DNA of 64,000 nt from JAZKAR01 sp040389065 (GTDB taxonomy: Bacteria; Pseudomonadota; Gammaproteobacteria; Burkholderiales; Casimicrobiaceae). The notes beneath the pieces were generated by a model that did no database searches, was not told the origin of the DNA, and saw only the letters and a list, made by a program, of their open reading frames with translations. Positions 19,643 through 28,887 of this stretch are shown piece by piece; position 1 is the first letter of the stretch; every line of letters starts with the position of its first letter. The stretch is from NCBI GenBank assembly GCA_040389065.1, contig JAZKAR010000011.1:1-64000 (forward strand). Direction: 5' to 3'. A program made the translations under genes and the position numbers.

Positions 19643-21983
19643 GTGGATTTCATTCGTAGTCGTAAGCATGCAAAACCTGCCCAATCTTTAGGCTCTCAAT
19701 CACTGTTTGCTTTTGCTGTTTTGGCTTCACCTTTAGCAGGGCAGGCGCAAACTGCTTCACAGGCAGACCAGACATTGCCAGAAATACGAGTGAAATCTAA
19801 AAAAGAAGTGCCTTACAAAGCCGATGTTTTATCCTCACCAAAAGCAACCCAGCCTATTTTAGATACTCCTCAAGTGATTTCGGTTATCAAAAAAGAAGTG
19901 CTTCAAGAGCAAGGCGCAACATCGCTTGCGGAAGCGTTACGTAATACCCCCGGTATTACTGTTCAATTGGGTGAAAATGGAAATACCAGTGCAGGCGATA
20001 CATTTCAGTTGCGAGGGTTCGCAGCACAATCTTCAGTATTTGTTGATGGTGTTCGCGATTTAGGCGCTGTAACGCGTGATACCTATAATTTTGATCAAAT
20101 TGAGGTAGTTAAAGGGCCTTCAGGGTCTGATATTGGTCGTGGCGCTGGTGCTGGATATATTAATTTGGTGACTAAATTACCTTCACTGGGAGATGCTAAT
20201 AGCGCTGAAGCAAGTTGGTATAGTGGCAATACTAAGCGTTTGGTAGGAGATTTTAATAAAAAGCTAGGCGAAACATCTGNNNNNNNNNNTTCGTTTGAAT
20301 ATAATGACGCAAGATGGCGGGGTAGCTGAGCGCAATGTGGTTGAAAATAAACGGTATGGAATTGCTCCTTCACTTGCTTTTGGCTTAGGGACACCTACAC
20401 GCTTATATTTGTATTCGCAGCATATTCGTCAGGATAATGTGCCAGATGGCGGTATCCCAAGCATTGGTATCGCTGGCTATAATGCACCTACAACACTAAC
20501 TACAGGTGAGCGTACTGCGTTAATGGCAGCTCCGCGCGTGAATCGCGAAAATTATTATGGTTTAAGCAGTGATTACGAAAAGATTGATGCTGATATGGCA
20601 ACTGCTAGAATCGAGCATGATTTTGGCAAAGGCTTTAAATTAACCAATATTTCCCGCTACGGTCGTTCAAAAATGGATCGTGTGATGACGGGAATTAATA
20701 CCATAGCCCCTGTAAATGTTTCAGACCCTTCAACCTGGACGGTATCTCGCAGTCGCCAGAGTACATTACAAGAAAATGAAATTTTAGCGAATCAAACCAA
20801 TTTAAATGTTGAGTTTGCAACTGCTTCTATTCAGCATACCTTATCAACGGGTGCTGAAATGCTCTACGAGAAGCAGCTTTCAACAACGCGAGGCGGTTTA
20901 GGCACTGGCGCAAATGCTAGTGTAGCTAATTTATATAATCCTAATCCTAATGATGTAATTACAGGGTTGAATCCTCAACCTAATGGAGTGTATTCCGATG
21001 GAAGCACCACAACATTGGCGTTATATGCGTTTGATACGCTAAAGCTGAATGAGCGCTTTCAGTTAATGGGTGGTTTAAGATTTGAGCATTACAAAACAGA
21101 GGCAGATGCCAGTACTGCGGTAACGGCTAACAATCAACTGTTTTATCCGGGTTACATAGTCGGCCAGCAAGCGCCCTCTAAAATTGCGAAGGCAGATGAG
21201 TTAACGAGCTGGAAGCTAGGCGCTGTTTATAAGCCTGCACATAACGGCAGTATTTATGCGGCTATCGCCAATTCGTTTACGCCTCCTGGCAGTGCTAATT
21301 TCGCACTCACTGCGCAAAGAAGCAGTTTGGATAGCGGAGCGATGGATGCTCAAAAAACGTCTAATATTGAAATAGGTACGAAATGGGATCTATTGCATAA
21401 AAGGCTTATGTTAACTGCCGCGTTGTATCGTACAGAAAACAAAAATGAAATTCCTCAAGAAGTATCACCCGGTGTCTATGATCAAATTGGTAAACGTCGC
21501 ATTGAAGGACTTGAGTTAGGAGCGATTGGAAATATAACTAATGCCTGGCAAATTTCTGCAGGGCTAGCCACGATGAATACCAAGTTTCTTGAAGGAACAA
21601 CATCTACTAGCACCACTACTGCAAGCAATAATGTTTCAGGCGCTTCTACACGTTGGTCACCCAAGTTAACCGCAACGTTATGGAGCACTTACGCTTTAAA
21701 TAATACCTTAACATTAGGAGGCGGCGCGCGCTATGTATCTGAACAAAAACGCGTGGTTGATCCTAATGTAAGTTTAGCGAGTCAGAACAACGTGCCGAGT
21801 ATTCCTGCTTATTGGGTTGCTGATGCGATGGCAAGTTATAAAATCAATAAAAATGTATCTGTTCGCCTGAACGTATACAATTTATTTGATAAGTTTTATA
21901 TCAATTCATTGAATAATAGCGGCGCGCGCCTTACGGTTGGAGCACCTCGTTCTGGTGTTTTAAGTGCTAATATTCAGTTTTGA
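19643..21983 (+). CDS. TonB-dependent siderophore receptor (Fiu/PiuA-like), interrupted by a 10-N gap
   Basis: Outer-membrane receptor for ferric siderophores. GTG start at 19643 after GGAGAACAGTT; signal peptide to about residue 35; a TonB-box-like LPEIRVKSK; plug domain (DTPQVISVI, LAEALRNTPGITV, QLRGFAAQSSVFVDGVRDLG, IEVVKGPSGSDIGRGAGAGYIN); then a 22-strand-type barrel ending in ANIQF with a terminal Phe. Ten Ns at 20280-20289 shift the frame. The paralogue at 24612-26855 reads ETSAFRLNVM at this place, while here ETS is followed after the gap by RLNIM. The real sequence is probably intact with about three missing bases. First gene of an operon with piuC and the oxidase. Confidence 0.92.
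20280..20289. other. assembly gap (10 N)
   Basis: Ten ambiguous bases inside the first TonB receptor gene. The flanking codons (GETS then RLNIM) and the paralogue suggest only about three bases are missing, so the apparent frameshift is a scaffold artefact rather than a mutation. Confidence 0.95.
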
Positions 21984-22070
21984 TGCCATCTAGCCATATG
22001 GTCTCTCTACGAAAATACTGTTTGTCTGAGATTTTTTAATGAGAGGCCAAGTTTTTAAAGGTAAATTACC

Positions 22071-22751
22071 ATGATGCTACATACTCCTGGGGTATTAACC
22101 CAACAGCAGGTGGCTGAATTTCGTCGCGCATTAGAGGGAGCTTCATGGGTCGATGGAAGTAAAACAGCAGGGTCTCAAGCAACGCAAGTTAAAAAAAATC
22201 TGCAATTATCAGCATCATCATCAGTATCAGAGGAGCTAGGCGTTCATGTTTTGCGTGCGTTGAAAGCACATCCTCTTTTTGTATCCTCTGTATTGCCTAA
22301 ACATATATTGCCTCCTCTTTTTAACTGTTATCAGGGAGGGGGGCAGTATGGTAACCATGTTGATAATGCCTTGCGCAATGATGTATTAAATGATGTTCAA
22401 GTGCGCACCGATGTATCAACAACCCTTTTTTTAAGTAACCCTGAAGAGTATGAGGGCGGAGAGCTTGTTATAGAAGATGTGTATGGTGTTCACGAGGTCA
22501 AGTTACCTGCCGGTGATGCCATTATTTATCCTGCTACGAGTTTACATAGAGTAGAGCCAGTAACACAGGGTGTGCGACTAGCATCATGTTTATGGACACA
22601 AAGCCTAGTACGCGACGATTGGAGACGTACCATGCTATTTAATTTAGATATGACGATTATAAAACTGCGTCAGCAATTAGGTGATACAGCAGAAGTTGTA
22701 GCCTTAACAAGTCATTATCATAATCTACTGCGCCAATGGATTGAGGCATGA
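22071..22751 (+). CDS. piuC: PiuC-type Fe(II)/2-oxoglutarate hydroxylase, copy 1
   Basis: 226 aa. The double-stranded beta-helix core shows the iron triad H96-x-D98 (GNHVDNA) and H159 (SLHRVEPV), and the 2-oxoglutarate Arg at 169 (GVRLASC). This is the PKHD-type hydroxylase family (PiuC/YbiX), typically next to Fiu/PiuA receptors and iron-repressed. The substrate is not established. It follows the receptor gene and its stop overlaps the start of the oxidase gene by 4 bases (ATGA). It is paralogous to the minus-strand copy at 23909. Confidence 0.92.
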   Translation: MMLHTPGVLTQQQVAEFRRALEGASWVDGSKTAGSQATQVKKNLQLSASSSVSEELGVHVLRALKAHPLFVSSVLPKHILPPLFNCYQGGGQYGNHVDNALRNDVLNDVQVRTDVSTTLFLSNPEEYEGGELVIEDVYGVHEVKLPAGDAIIYPATSLHRVEPVTQGVRLASCLWTQSLVRDDWRRTMLFNLDMTIIKLRQQLGDTAEVVALTSHYHNLLRQWIEA

Positions 22752-23851
22752 CAGCATTACCAACAAGCCCAGAGTGCTTAACCATGATTCCCAGAGAAAT
22801 CGCCGCAGTGAAAGACTATGAGCAATTTGCAAAAGAACGGCTTAACGCTAATGCCTGGGCGTATTTAACAGGTGGTGCAGCAGACGAAATTACCCTGCAC
22901 GAAAATGAAAAAATATTTGAGAGCATTCGCTTAAAAGGTAGGGTATTGAGAAGCGTTGCGGGGGGGAATACGCTCGTTACTTTATTTGGTCATACCTACG
23001 CTCACCCTGTATTGTTAGCCCCTGTAGCGTATCAACGATTATTTCATCCAGAAGGGGAGCGTGCCAGTGCATTAGGTGCCAGCATTATGGAGGCTGGCAG
23101 CGTAGTAAGTACGTTAGCTTCTATCAAATGGGAAGATATTGTTTCCTCAACTGCATATCCTTCTTGGTTCCAGCTATATTTTCAGCGAAACCGTGCAGAT
23201 ACACTTGAATTGGTGAAGCGTGCTGAGGCAGCAGGTTTTAAAGTAATTGTTGTCACCGTTGATGCGCCGTTAGCAGGCATCAGAAATCGCGAGCATCGGG
23301 CGCATTTTCAAGTGCCTTCTGACATAAGTGCCATCAATCTTAAAAGTAGTTCTCCAAATGAAGTTATGAATGCTCATAAAAGTATCGTTTTTGATCATCT
23401 GATGGCAACTTCTCCTACATGGAATGATATTGAATGGTTAGTTACTGCAACGACTTTGCCCGTTGTCGTCAAAGGAATTTTAGATCGTGATGATGCTCTC
23501 GTGGCAGAAAAATGCGGTGCAGCAGGTATTATTGTTTCAAATCATGGCGGACGCGTGATAGATACACTGCCGTCAACTCTAGAAGCATTGCCGCCGATAG
23601 CAGAGGCCTTAGGTAAACGTATTCCGATATTACTAGATGGAGGAATCAGAAGAGGAAGTGATATTTTTAAGGCAATTGCACTAGGTGCTTCTGCCATATT
23701 AATAGGGCGGCCTTATATTTATGCGCTAGCTGCTGCGGGCGCCTTAGGTGTAGCGCATACTCTACGTATTTTGCGTGAAGAACTAGAAGTGATTATGGCA
23801 GTAACAGGCCATGCGACGTTGCAAGATATAGATGAAAATTGTTTGTTTTGA
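22748..23851 (+). CDS. FMN-dependent alpha-hydroxy-acid dehydrogenase/oxidase (LldD/glycolate-oxidase family)
   Basis: 367 aa TIM-barrel flavoenzyme. It shows the N-terminal YLTGGAADEITL, HPVLLAPVAYQ, WFQLYFQRNR, the FMN-contacting VVVKGIL (K242) and the active-site SNHGGRVIDTLPST (H266, R269), then the phosphate-binding LLDGGIRRGSDIFKAIALGA and GRPYIYALA. The family oxidises L-lactate, glycolate or similar 2-hydroxy acids. The usual GGRQLD is GGRVID here. Translationally coupled to piuC in a Fur-box operon, so a role tied to iron or siderophore chemistry is more likely than lactate growth, but this is inference. Confidence 0.88.
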   Translation: MTALPTSPECLTMIPREIAAVKDYEQFAKERLNANAWAYLTGGAADEITLHENEKIFESIRLKGRVLRSVAGGNTLVTLFGHTYAHPVLLAPVAYQRLFHPEGERASALGASIMEAGSVVSTLASIKWEDIVSSTAYPSWFQLYFQRNRADTLELVKRAEAAGFKVIVVTVDAPLAGIRNREHRAHFQVPSDISAINLKSSSPNEVMNAHKSIVFDHLMATSPTWNDIEWLVTATTLPVVVKGILDRDDALVAEKCGAAGIIVSNHGGRVIDTLPSTLEALPPIAEALGKRIPILLDGGIRRGSDIFKAIALGASAILIGRPYIYALAAAGALGVAHTLRILREELEVIMAVTGHATLQDIDENCLF

Positions 23852-23908
23852 TCGCTTGTTAAAGTAGATAACTTGATGGTGCTGTTTGCTTATTGCTGCT
23901 TATTGCTA

Positions 23909-24595
23909 CTATACATCTGCCCATTTTCGAAGTAGATTATGATAACAACCCGTAAGCTGTACACAAGCGGTTTCATCAGCTCCCGTAGCCGTGAGGCGTT
24001 GAATAGCTGAATCCATTTCAAAAAGCATCATACGTTGTGCATCATCACGTACCATGCTTTGAATCCAAAAAAAAGACGCGAGCCGTGTGCCTTGTGTAAC
24101 TGCATTGACACGGTGTAAGGCGGTGGAAGGGTACACAATCATATCACCCGCCGGTAACTTAACTGCATGCGCACCATAAGTATCTTCAATCACTAATTCG
24201 CCACCTTCATATTCATCGGGTTCGGTTAGAAATAGTGTTGCAGATACATCGGTTCGAATTTGTGATCCGCCTCCTGGTATTAAACGTACTGCCCCATCAA
24301 CATGATTGCCAAATTGCATAGAAGATTCATAGCAATTAAACATGGGGGGATACACCCGATTGGGAAGTACAGCGCTAATAAAAAGTGCGTTGCGTTCGAG
24401 TTCACTTAAAATGATATCGCCGAGTTCGTGAGCGCACTCAGACTGTTCATTTAATTGGAGATTATGCTTTACGCGAGTACCTTGATGCCCTGCGGTAGCG
24501 CGCCCATCCACCCATGCTTCACCTGCTTTAGTAAGCTTTTCTCGCATCCATCGTAATTGTTCAGCGCTTAATACAGCAGGAATACGAATTAGCAT
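23909..24595 (-). CDS. piuC: PiuC-type Fe(II)/2-oxoglutarate hydroxylase, copy 2
   Basis: 228 aa, clearly paralogous to the copy at 22071. Iron ligands H98-x-D100 (GNHVDGA) and H161 (ALHRVNAV) and the 2-oxoglutarate Arg 171 are present. The start has GGAG ten bases upstream. It lies 16 bases downstream of the second receptor gene on the same strand, repeating the receptor-piuC order of the plus-strand unit, and its 3' end faces that unit 57 bases away. Confidence 0.92.
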   Translation of the reverse strand: MLIRIPAVLSAEQLRWMREKLTKAGEAWVDGRATAGHQGTRVKHNLQLNEQSECAHELGDIILSELERNALFISAVLPNRVYPPMFNCYESSMQFGNHVDGAVRLIPGGGSQIRTDVSATLFLTEPDEYEGGELVIEDTYGAHAVKLPAGDMIVYPSTALHRVNAVTQGTRLASFFWIQSMVRDDAQRMMLFEMDSAIQRLTATGADETACVQLTGCYHNLLRKWADV

Positions 24596-24611
24596 AGGTG
24601 GATAGCTCCAG

Positions 24612-26855
24612 TTAGAACTTGTAGGTTGCTGTTACAAGTGCAGTGCGACCCGCGCTAGGTACTGAGCGCCCGCCATCTGATGGAATGGTAGAAATATAAT
24701 CTTGGCTATTGGTTAAATTAATTACATTTAGGCGAAGATCATATTTAGGCTGATGGTAGGCCACAGTAGCGTCTAAGCGTTTATAGTTGCCGATTGAAAC
24801 AACGTTAGTATTGCTTGCATAACGATCAGACATATAAGTAGCGCCGCCGCCAACTTCCCATTCTTTTGTTACATTGTAAGTAGACCATAAGGTAGCACTA
24901 TGGCGAGGGGTATTCGCGAGTGTTTTTCCTTCGGTAGGAATAGAGCCTGGTGAGTTATCTAAAGATTTGACGATTTTAGCATTTAGATAGGTATAGCCGC
25001 CGATGATTTGCCATTGCGGTGTAATGTGGCCTGTTGCGCCAAACTCAAAACCATCAACTTTAATATTGCCATCTAAGCTGTATAGGTTTGCTCCTGCAAA
25101 AGAGCGTGCATTATCTTTTTCAATGCGGAATAGTGCAGAGTTTAGTGAAAGCGCTCCATTTATAAGATCCCATTTTCCTCCCACTTCGTAAGATCGACTC
25201 TTTTCAGGGCCTAAATCTTGTTGCCCAGAAGTGACAGTAAGCTGTTCCAATGAGGGATTAAAAGAAGTTCCATAAGATACATAATAAGATTGGGTATCTG
25301 TTGGCTGATAAATTAAACCGCCTCGCACACTTGTAAACTTTACAACCTTGTTTGCTGAGCTAGGTAAACTAACTGTATTCGTAATTCCCGCGCTGTAACG
25401 ATCCCAACGCAAACCACCAACCACTTTCCATTGCTTGTTAAGCTCTACGGTATCATTTGCATAAAGAGCAAGTGTGTTGGCACTGCTTTGTGCAAGGTTA
25501 GCTGCAGTCGTTGTCGTACCAGAGGGTGTTGATAAATACGCTGGATTGGTAAGCGAAATAATCGGCAAACTGTCGGCGCGGCGTGTATAAACTTGATTTT
25601 CATAGGTATCATGGCCTATTTCAAGTCCTGTAATTAATTCATGCTTTAATGAGCCTGTCGTGAATTTTGTAATCAAATCACTTTGGTTATTGATAGATTG
25701 ATCATGAATAATACGGTCATGGCTGGCTAGTTTTCCGTAAAGTAAATTTAAAGGAATGAGCGTTGGATTGCCTGAAGCAGTTGCTAACGCTCCAGAAACA
25801 ACACTTGGGTTGGCACTTCCTATCCCTGTTTTCAAAGCAGTAGCGGTTCCCAATAATCCTATATTGGTAATATACGTTTCCCGCGCATCGGTTTTGTAAT
25901 GATTAAATTGTGTTTGATTGCGAAACGTAACATTAGAATTAAACTTATGTTCAATTTTTGCATTGAGTGCAGTGACATCTTGAATAGTACGGTCATCTGT
26001 TAGGCCATAATAGTTGTCTCTACGTACATTGGCAGGGCGACCATTAATGGCATTAATACCATAATCAGGCATATCGTGATTGTGTTGGAAGAGTGCCGAT
26101 AGCGTAATTTGCGTAGGCGTTCCAATTCCTAGCTTTAGAGAAGGAGCAATCGCAAAATCGCGATTTTCCATCACATCGCGTGTCGATTCTACATGTTGTG
26201 CCATTACGTTAACGCGAAATGCAGACGTTTCTGAAAGGCGGCGATTTACATCAAGCGTACTGCGTGCATAGCTATTGGTGCCTACCGTAGCAGAAATTTC
26301 GTTATGGTTTTTGAGTTCAGGCTGCTTAGTAGCCTGATTAATCACGCCTCCTGTGGAGCCGCGACCAAACAGCATAGAAGAGGGACCTTTAAGCACCTCA
26401 ACAGATTCAAGAGCAAACGTATCGCGATAATATTGCCCGCGATCACGCATACCATCTACATATAAATCAGTACGCGCTGAAAATCCTCGTAAGTTTATGT
26501 TATTTCCGATTTGCCCGCCTTCAGCTCCCCCCAACGTGATACCTGGTACATTGCGTAAAGCATCTGATAACGAGGCTACTCCTTGAGAATCAAGCACTGC
26601 ACGGTTTACAACGGTCACTGATTGAGGGATATCACGAATCGCTGTTGGAGTTTTTCCGCCAACCGTACTCACATACGGCGCATAGTCATTTTTTTCTTTG
26701 GTGCTGTGAACTGTAATTTCAGGTAAAGAAGTGTCTGAAGCGACTGATGAATTTTCAGCGGCTAAAAGACTGCCAGGTGCAGCTAATGTTGTGGTGAGCA
26801 AAACGGCTGCAAGAGGCTGAAAATGAATGGGGCGCCGATTTTTCGTGAGTATCAT
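24612..26855 (-). CDS. TonB-dependent siderophore receptor (Fiu-like), second copy
   Basis: 747 aa, complete. Signal peptide to about residue 33, TonB-box-like LPEITVHSTKE, plug motifs RDIPQSVTVV, LSDALRNVPGITLGG, NINLRGFSARTDLYVDGMRDRGQYYRD and VEVLKGPSSMLFGRGSTGGVIN, then the barrel ending TATYKF. The motifs place it in the catecholate/hydroxamate siderophore receptor group; the ligand cannot be assigned. Preceded by a Fur-like box at 26981 and followed by piuC copy 2, with which it forms an operon. Confidence 0.94.
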   Translation of the reverse strand: MILTKNRRPIHFQPLAAVLLTTTLAAPGSLLAAENSSVASDTSLPEITVHSTKEKNDYAPYVSTVGGKTPTAIRDIPQSVTVVNRAVLDSQGVASLSDALRNVPGITLGGAEGGQIGNNINLRGFSARTDLYVDGMRDRGQYYRDTFALESVEVLKGPSSMLFGRGSTGGVINQATKQPELKNHNEISATVGTNSYARSTLDVNRRLSETSAFRVNVMAQHVESTRDVMENRDFAIAPSLKLGIGTPTQITLSALFQHNHDMPDYGINAINGRPANVRRDNYYGLTDDRTIQDVTALNAKIEHKFNSNVTFRNQTQFNHYKTDARETYITNIGLLGTATALKTGIGSANPSVVSGALATASGNPTLIPLNLLYGKLASHDRIIHDQSINNQSDLITKFTTGSLKHELITGLEIGHDTYENQVYTRRADSLPIISLTNPAYLSTPSGTTTTAANLAQSSANTLALYANDTVELNKQWKVVGGLRWDRYSAGITNTVSLPSSANKVVKFTSVRGGLIYQPTDTQSYYVSYGTSFNPSLEQLTVTSGQQDLGPEKSRSYEVGGKWDLINGALSLNSALFRIEKDNARSFAGANLYSLDGNIKVDGFEFGATGHITPQWQIIGGYTYLNAKIVKSLDNSPGSIPTEGKTLANTPRHSATLWSTYNVTKEWEVGGGATYMSDRYASNTNVVSIGNYKRLDATVAYHQPKYDLRLNVINLTNSQDYISTIPSDGGRSVPSAGRTALVTATYKF

Positions 26856-27169
26856 ATTAATTCTTTAATATCAAAAATGGTTGTGACAACGTTTTAGAGG
26901 AGAATAAGTGTCTGATCCGCTAAAAATAAAGACGCGCTAAATGCTATCTGCTGATAGATTAAGGGGTAGGTGAATATAAATAAGAATGATTATTGTTGTC
27001 AATAAGAAAGTGATATTGCTATTATTTTGATTGGTATAGAGTAAGGCGCCTTATGGATATCTTAAGCAACTCTTACACAAAATCACTTGTGCAGCATGAT
27101 AGTGTTCTTATGAGTATGTTTAAATATGGTTCTGTTTGCGCAAACCTTATTTAAAGTGTGTTACACACG
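26856..27169. other. gap upstream of the second receptor gene
   Basis: A 314-base AT-rich gap with no gene. It holds the Fur-like box at 26981-26995 and must contain the receptor promoter and the 3' end of the reductase transcript. No clear terminator was found. Confidence 0.6.
26981..26995 (-). promoter_or_regulatory. Fur-box-like site upstream of the second TonB receptor
   Basis: On the minus strand CAATAATCATTCTTA matches 11 of 15 positions of TGATAATCATTATCA. It lies about 125 bases before the receptor ATG. Confidence 0.7.
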
Positions 27170-28561
27170 CTAATAAACATCCCGCAAGTATCGGCCTTCT
27201 TCACTAAGCTGTTCAATATTTGCAGAAGAGCCAAGTATGTCGGCTAATACGTTTTCAACAGCAGGGGCCATGCCTTCTAAACTCCCGCATACTAAAATAA
27301 CGGCTCCTTCAGCTATCCATGTTTTTACTCTATCGCTTGCTGTACGTAAACGGTCTTGTACATATATGCGCTCAGGCTGGTCACGAGAGAAAGCAAGATC
27401 AAGATTTTCTAACATGCCTTGCGTGTACCATGCTTCAATCTCGTCACGGTAATAAAAATCGCAAGCTTGATTGCGCTCCCCAAAAAAGAGCCAGTTTCGT
27501 TTATAGCCTGCGTGTATACGTGCTTTTAAATGACTGCGTAATCCAGCAATACCTGTGCCATTGCCAATCAAAATAAGAGGGTAATCGCCTGAGGGTAAGT
27601 GAAATGCTTTATTAGAGCGAAGCGTTAAATCAAATGCATCGCCTGGTTTAAGATATTCCGTTAACCAGCCTGATCCTAAGCCTAATGTGCCGCCATGCTT
27701 AACTTGGCGTACCAGTAAATGGATACGACCTTCTTCAGCAATAGAACTAATAGAATATTGACGTGAAGGTAAGGGTTTTAAAGGAGTTGCATCGTTTGCA
27801 TAACGAGGTTTTATATCAATTAAGTCTCCTGATTTCCAAGAGCGCGATAAAGCCTCAGCAGGTTCAAGCTCAATATGAAAAACAGGGTTTCCGCAGCTGC
27901 CAGGGTTTAGCAAACGGCGTTCTACCAAGTGCCAACGCTCATAAACTGGCTCAAAATTTATAGTGGTCTGCATAGCGATTTGAGAAGATGAACCAAATGC
28001 AGTCAGTTGGGTTTTCCAAGTATTAAGGGCTGTTTGATCTCCATTATCAACTTCAATGCTCTTAAATAGAGGTTGAGCACCTTGTTTTTGCAGCCATGCA
28101 TCTAGCGTGCGACCGAAACCGCAAAAAGTTTCATATTGCTTATCACCTAATGCTAGTAAGCCAAACTGTAAGTTTTGTAAGTTCTCAGTATTATTCATAC
28201 GTTTTAAAAAAGTGCGTGCATGATCTGGCGGTTCACCTTCACCAAATGTACTTACTACAAACAAAGCATGTTGAAAGTGCGCTAAGCGATCAGAACTTAA
28301 GGTGTGTAAAGGTTGCAGGGTGACAGATATGCCTAGCTGTTTAAGCATCTGTGCAGTTTGAGTGGCTAATTGCTCAGCGAAGCCTGCCTGGCTAGCAAAT
28401 CCAATAAGCCATTCGCTTATTTTTTGAGGGTCTTGAAATGTTTGAGAGGATTTTTTATGAAGTTTTATCTGGTTAACTGCATTATTTTTCTTTTGAGCGT
28501 TTAAGTAAATAAGCCCTATAAGAATAGCAAGTAAGATTAAAATAACAACGAAGATTTGCAT
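27170..28561 (-). CDS. membrane-anchored diflavin reductase (flavodoxin + FAD/NAD(P)H reductase)
   Basis: 463 aa. An N-terminal TM segment (about 3-22) anchors a flavodoxin-like domain (about 43-190, with VVSTFGEGEPPDHA and LGDKQYETFCGFG) and a ferredoxin-reductase domain. The latter has the FAD motif RQYSISS, GLGSGWLTEYL, the nucleotide motif LIGNGTGIAGLRSHL, GERNQACDFYYRDEI and a C-terminal SEEGRYLRDVY. This resembles the flavoprotein subunit of sulfite reductase and the PepSY-linked ferric reductases, but with a single TM and no haem membrane domain. It is likely to pass NAD(P)H electrons to an iron or siderophore reduction step. A Fur-like box lies about 300 bases upstream. Confidence 0.85.
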   Translation of the reverse strand: MQIFVVILILLAILIGLIYLNAQKKNNAVNQIKLHKKSSQTFQDPQKISEWLIGFASQAGFAEQLATQTAQMLKQLGISVTLQPLHTLSSDRLAHFQHALFVVSTFGEGEPPDHARTFLKRMNNTENLQNLQFGLLALGDKQYETFCGFGRTLDAWLQKQGAQPLFKSIEVDNGDQTALNTWKTQLTAFGSSSQIAMQTTINFEPVYERWHLVERRLLNPGSCGNPVFHIELEPAEALSRSWKSGDLIDIKPRYANDATPLKPLPSRQYSISSIAEEGRIHLLVRQVKHGGTLGLGSGWLTEYLKPGDAFDLTLRSNKAFHLPSGDYPLILIGNGTGIAGLRSHLKARIHAGYKRNWLFFGERNQACDFYYRDEIEAWYTQGMLENLDLAFSRDQPERIYVQDRLRTASDRVKTWIAEGAVILVCGSLEGMAPAVENVLADILGSSANIEQLSEEGRYLRDVY

Positions 28562-28764
28562 GAATAGTATTCTAAAGTAAATTGTCTCTCAAAAATAATA
28601 TTTTATATCATTGACTCAATATCACGCTGGTTTGTATAGCATGCTGTTCTTTGATGGCAAAATTCTGAGTAAATCTTATTTTTTATACGAAAATCAAATG
28701 AGGCTTAAACAATTTTTGAGAAAGAGATACCTGAGGGGGCACCTATTAAGTAAGTAATTGAGGG

Positions 28765-28833
28765 TATACCTTTTGTTAATTAAATAGATTAAGAGGAGAG
28801 GGAACAAAATCTATTTTATCAACAAAAGGTATA
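28765..28833. repeat. long imperfect hairpin between the GH18 gene and the reductase
   Basis: The outer arms tataccttttgtt and aacaaaaggtata are perfect 13-base complements. Pairing continues with mismatches through aaatagatt / aatctattt, giving arms of about 26 bases around a purine-rich loop. No long T-run follows on either strand, so its role as a terminator is uncertain. Confidence 0.75.
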
Positions 28834-28861
28834 TAGCGCTTACAATCAAATTAATTGTAAA

Positions 28862-28876
28862 TGAGAATCATTCTTG
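28862..28876 (-). promoter_or_regulatory. Fur-box-like site upstream of the diflavin reductase
   Basis: TGAGAATCATTCTTG matches 11 of 15 positions of the 7-1-7 Fur motif and contains the familiar GAGAATCATTCT core. It lies about 300 bases before the reductase ATG at 28561. Confidence 0.7.
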
Positions 28877-28887
28877 ATGTCAATATT

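Larger units (their letters stand above)
28562..28887. other. gap upstream of the diflavin reductase gene
   Basis: A 326-base region without a gene. It contains a long hairpin (28765-28833) and a Fur-like box (28862-28876), both upstream of the reductase and downstream of the GH18 lipoprotein gene. Confidence 0.7.

Noticed and set aside
19643..20329. Truncated TonB receptor pseudogene
   Set aside because: The break coincides with the 10-N gap and the downstream part continues the same protein in another frame; artefact is far more likely.
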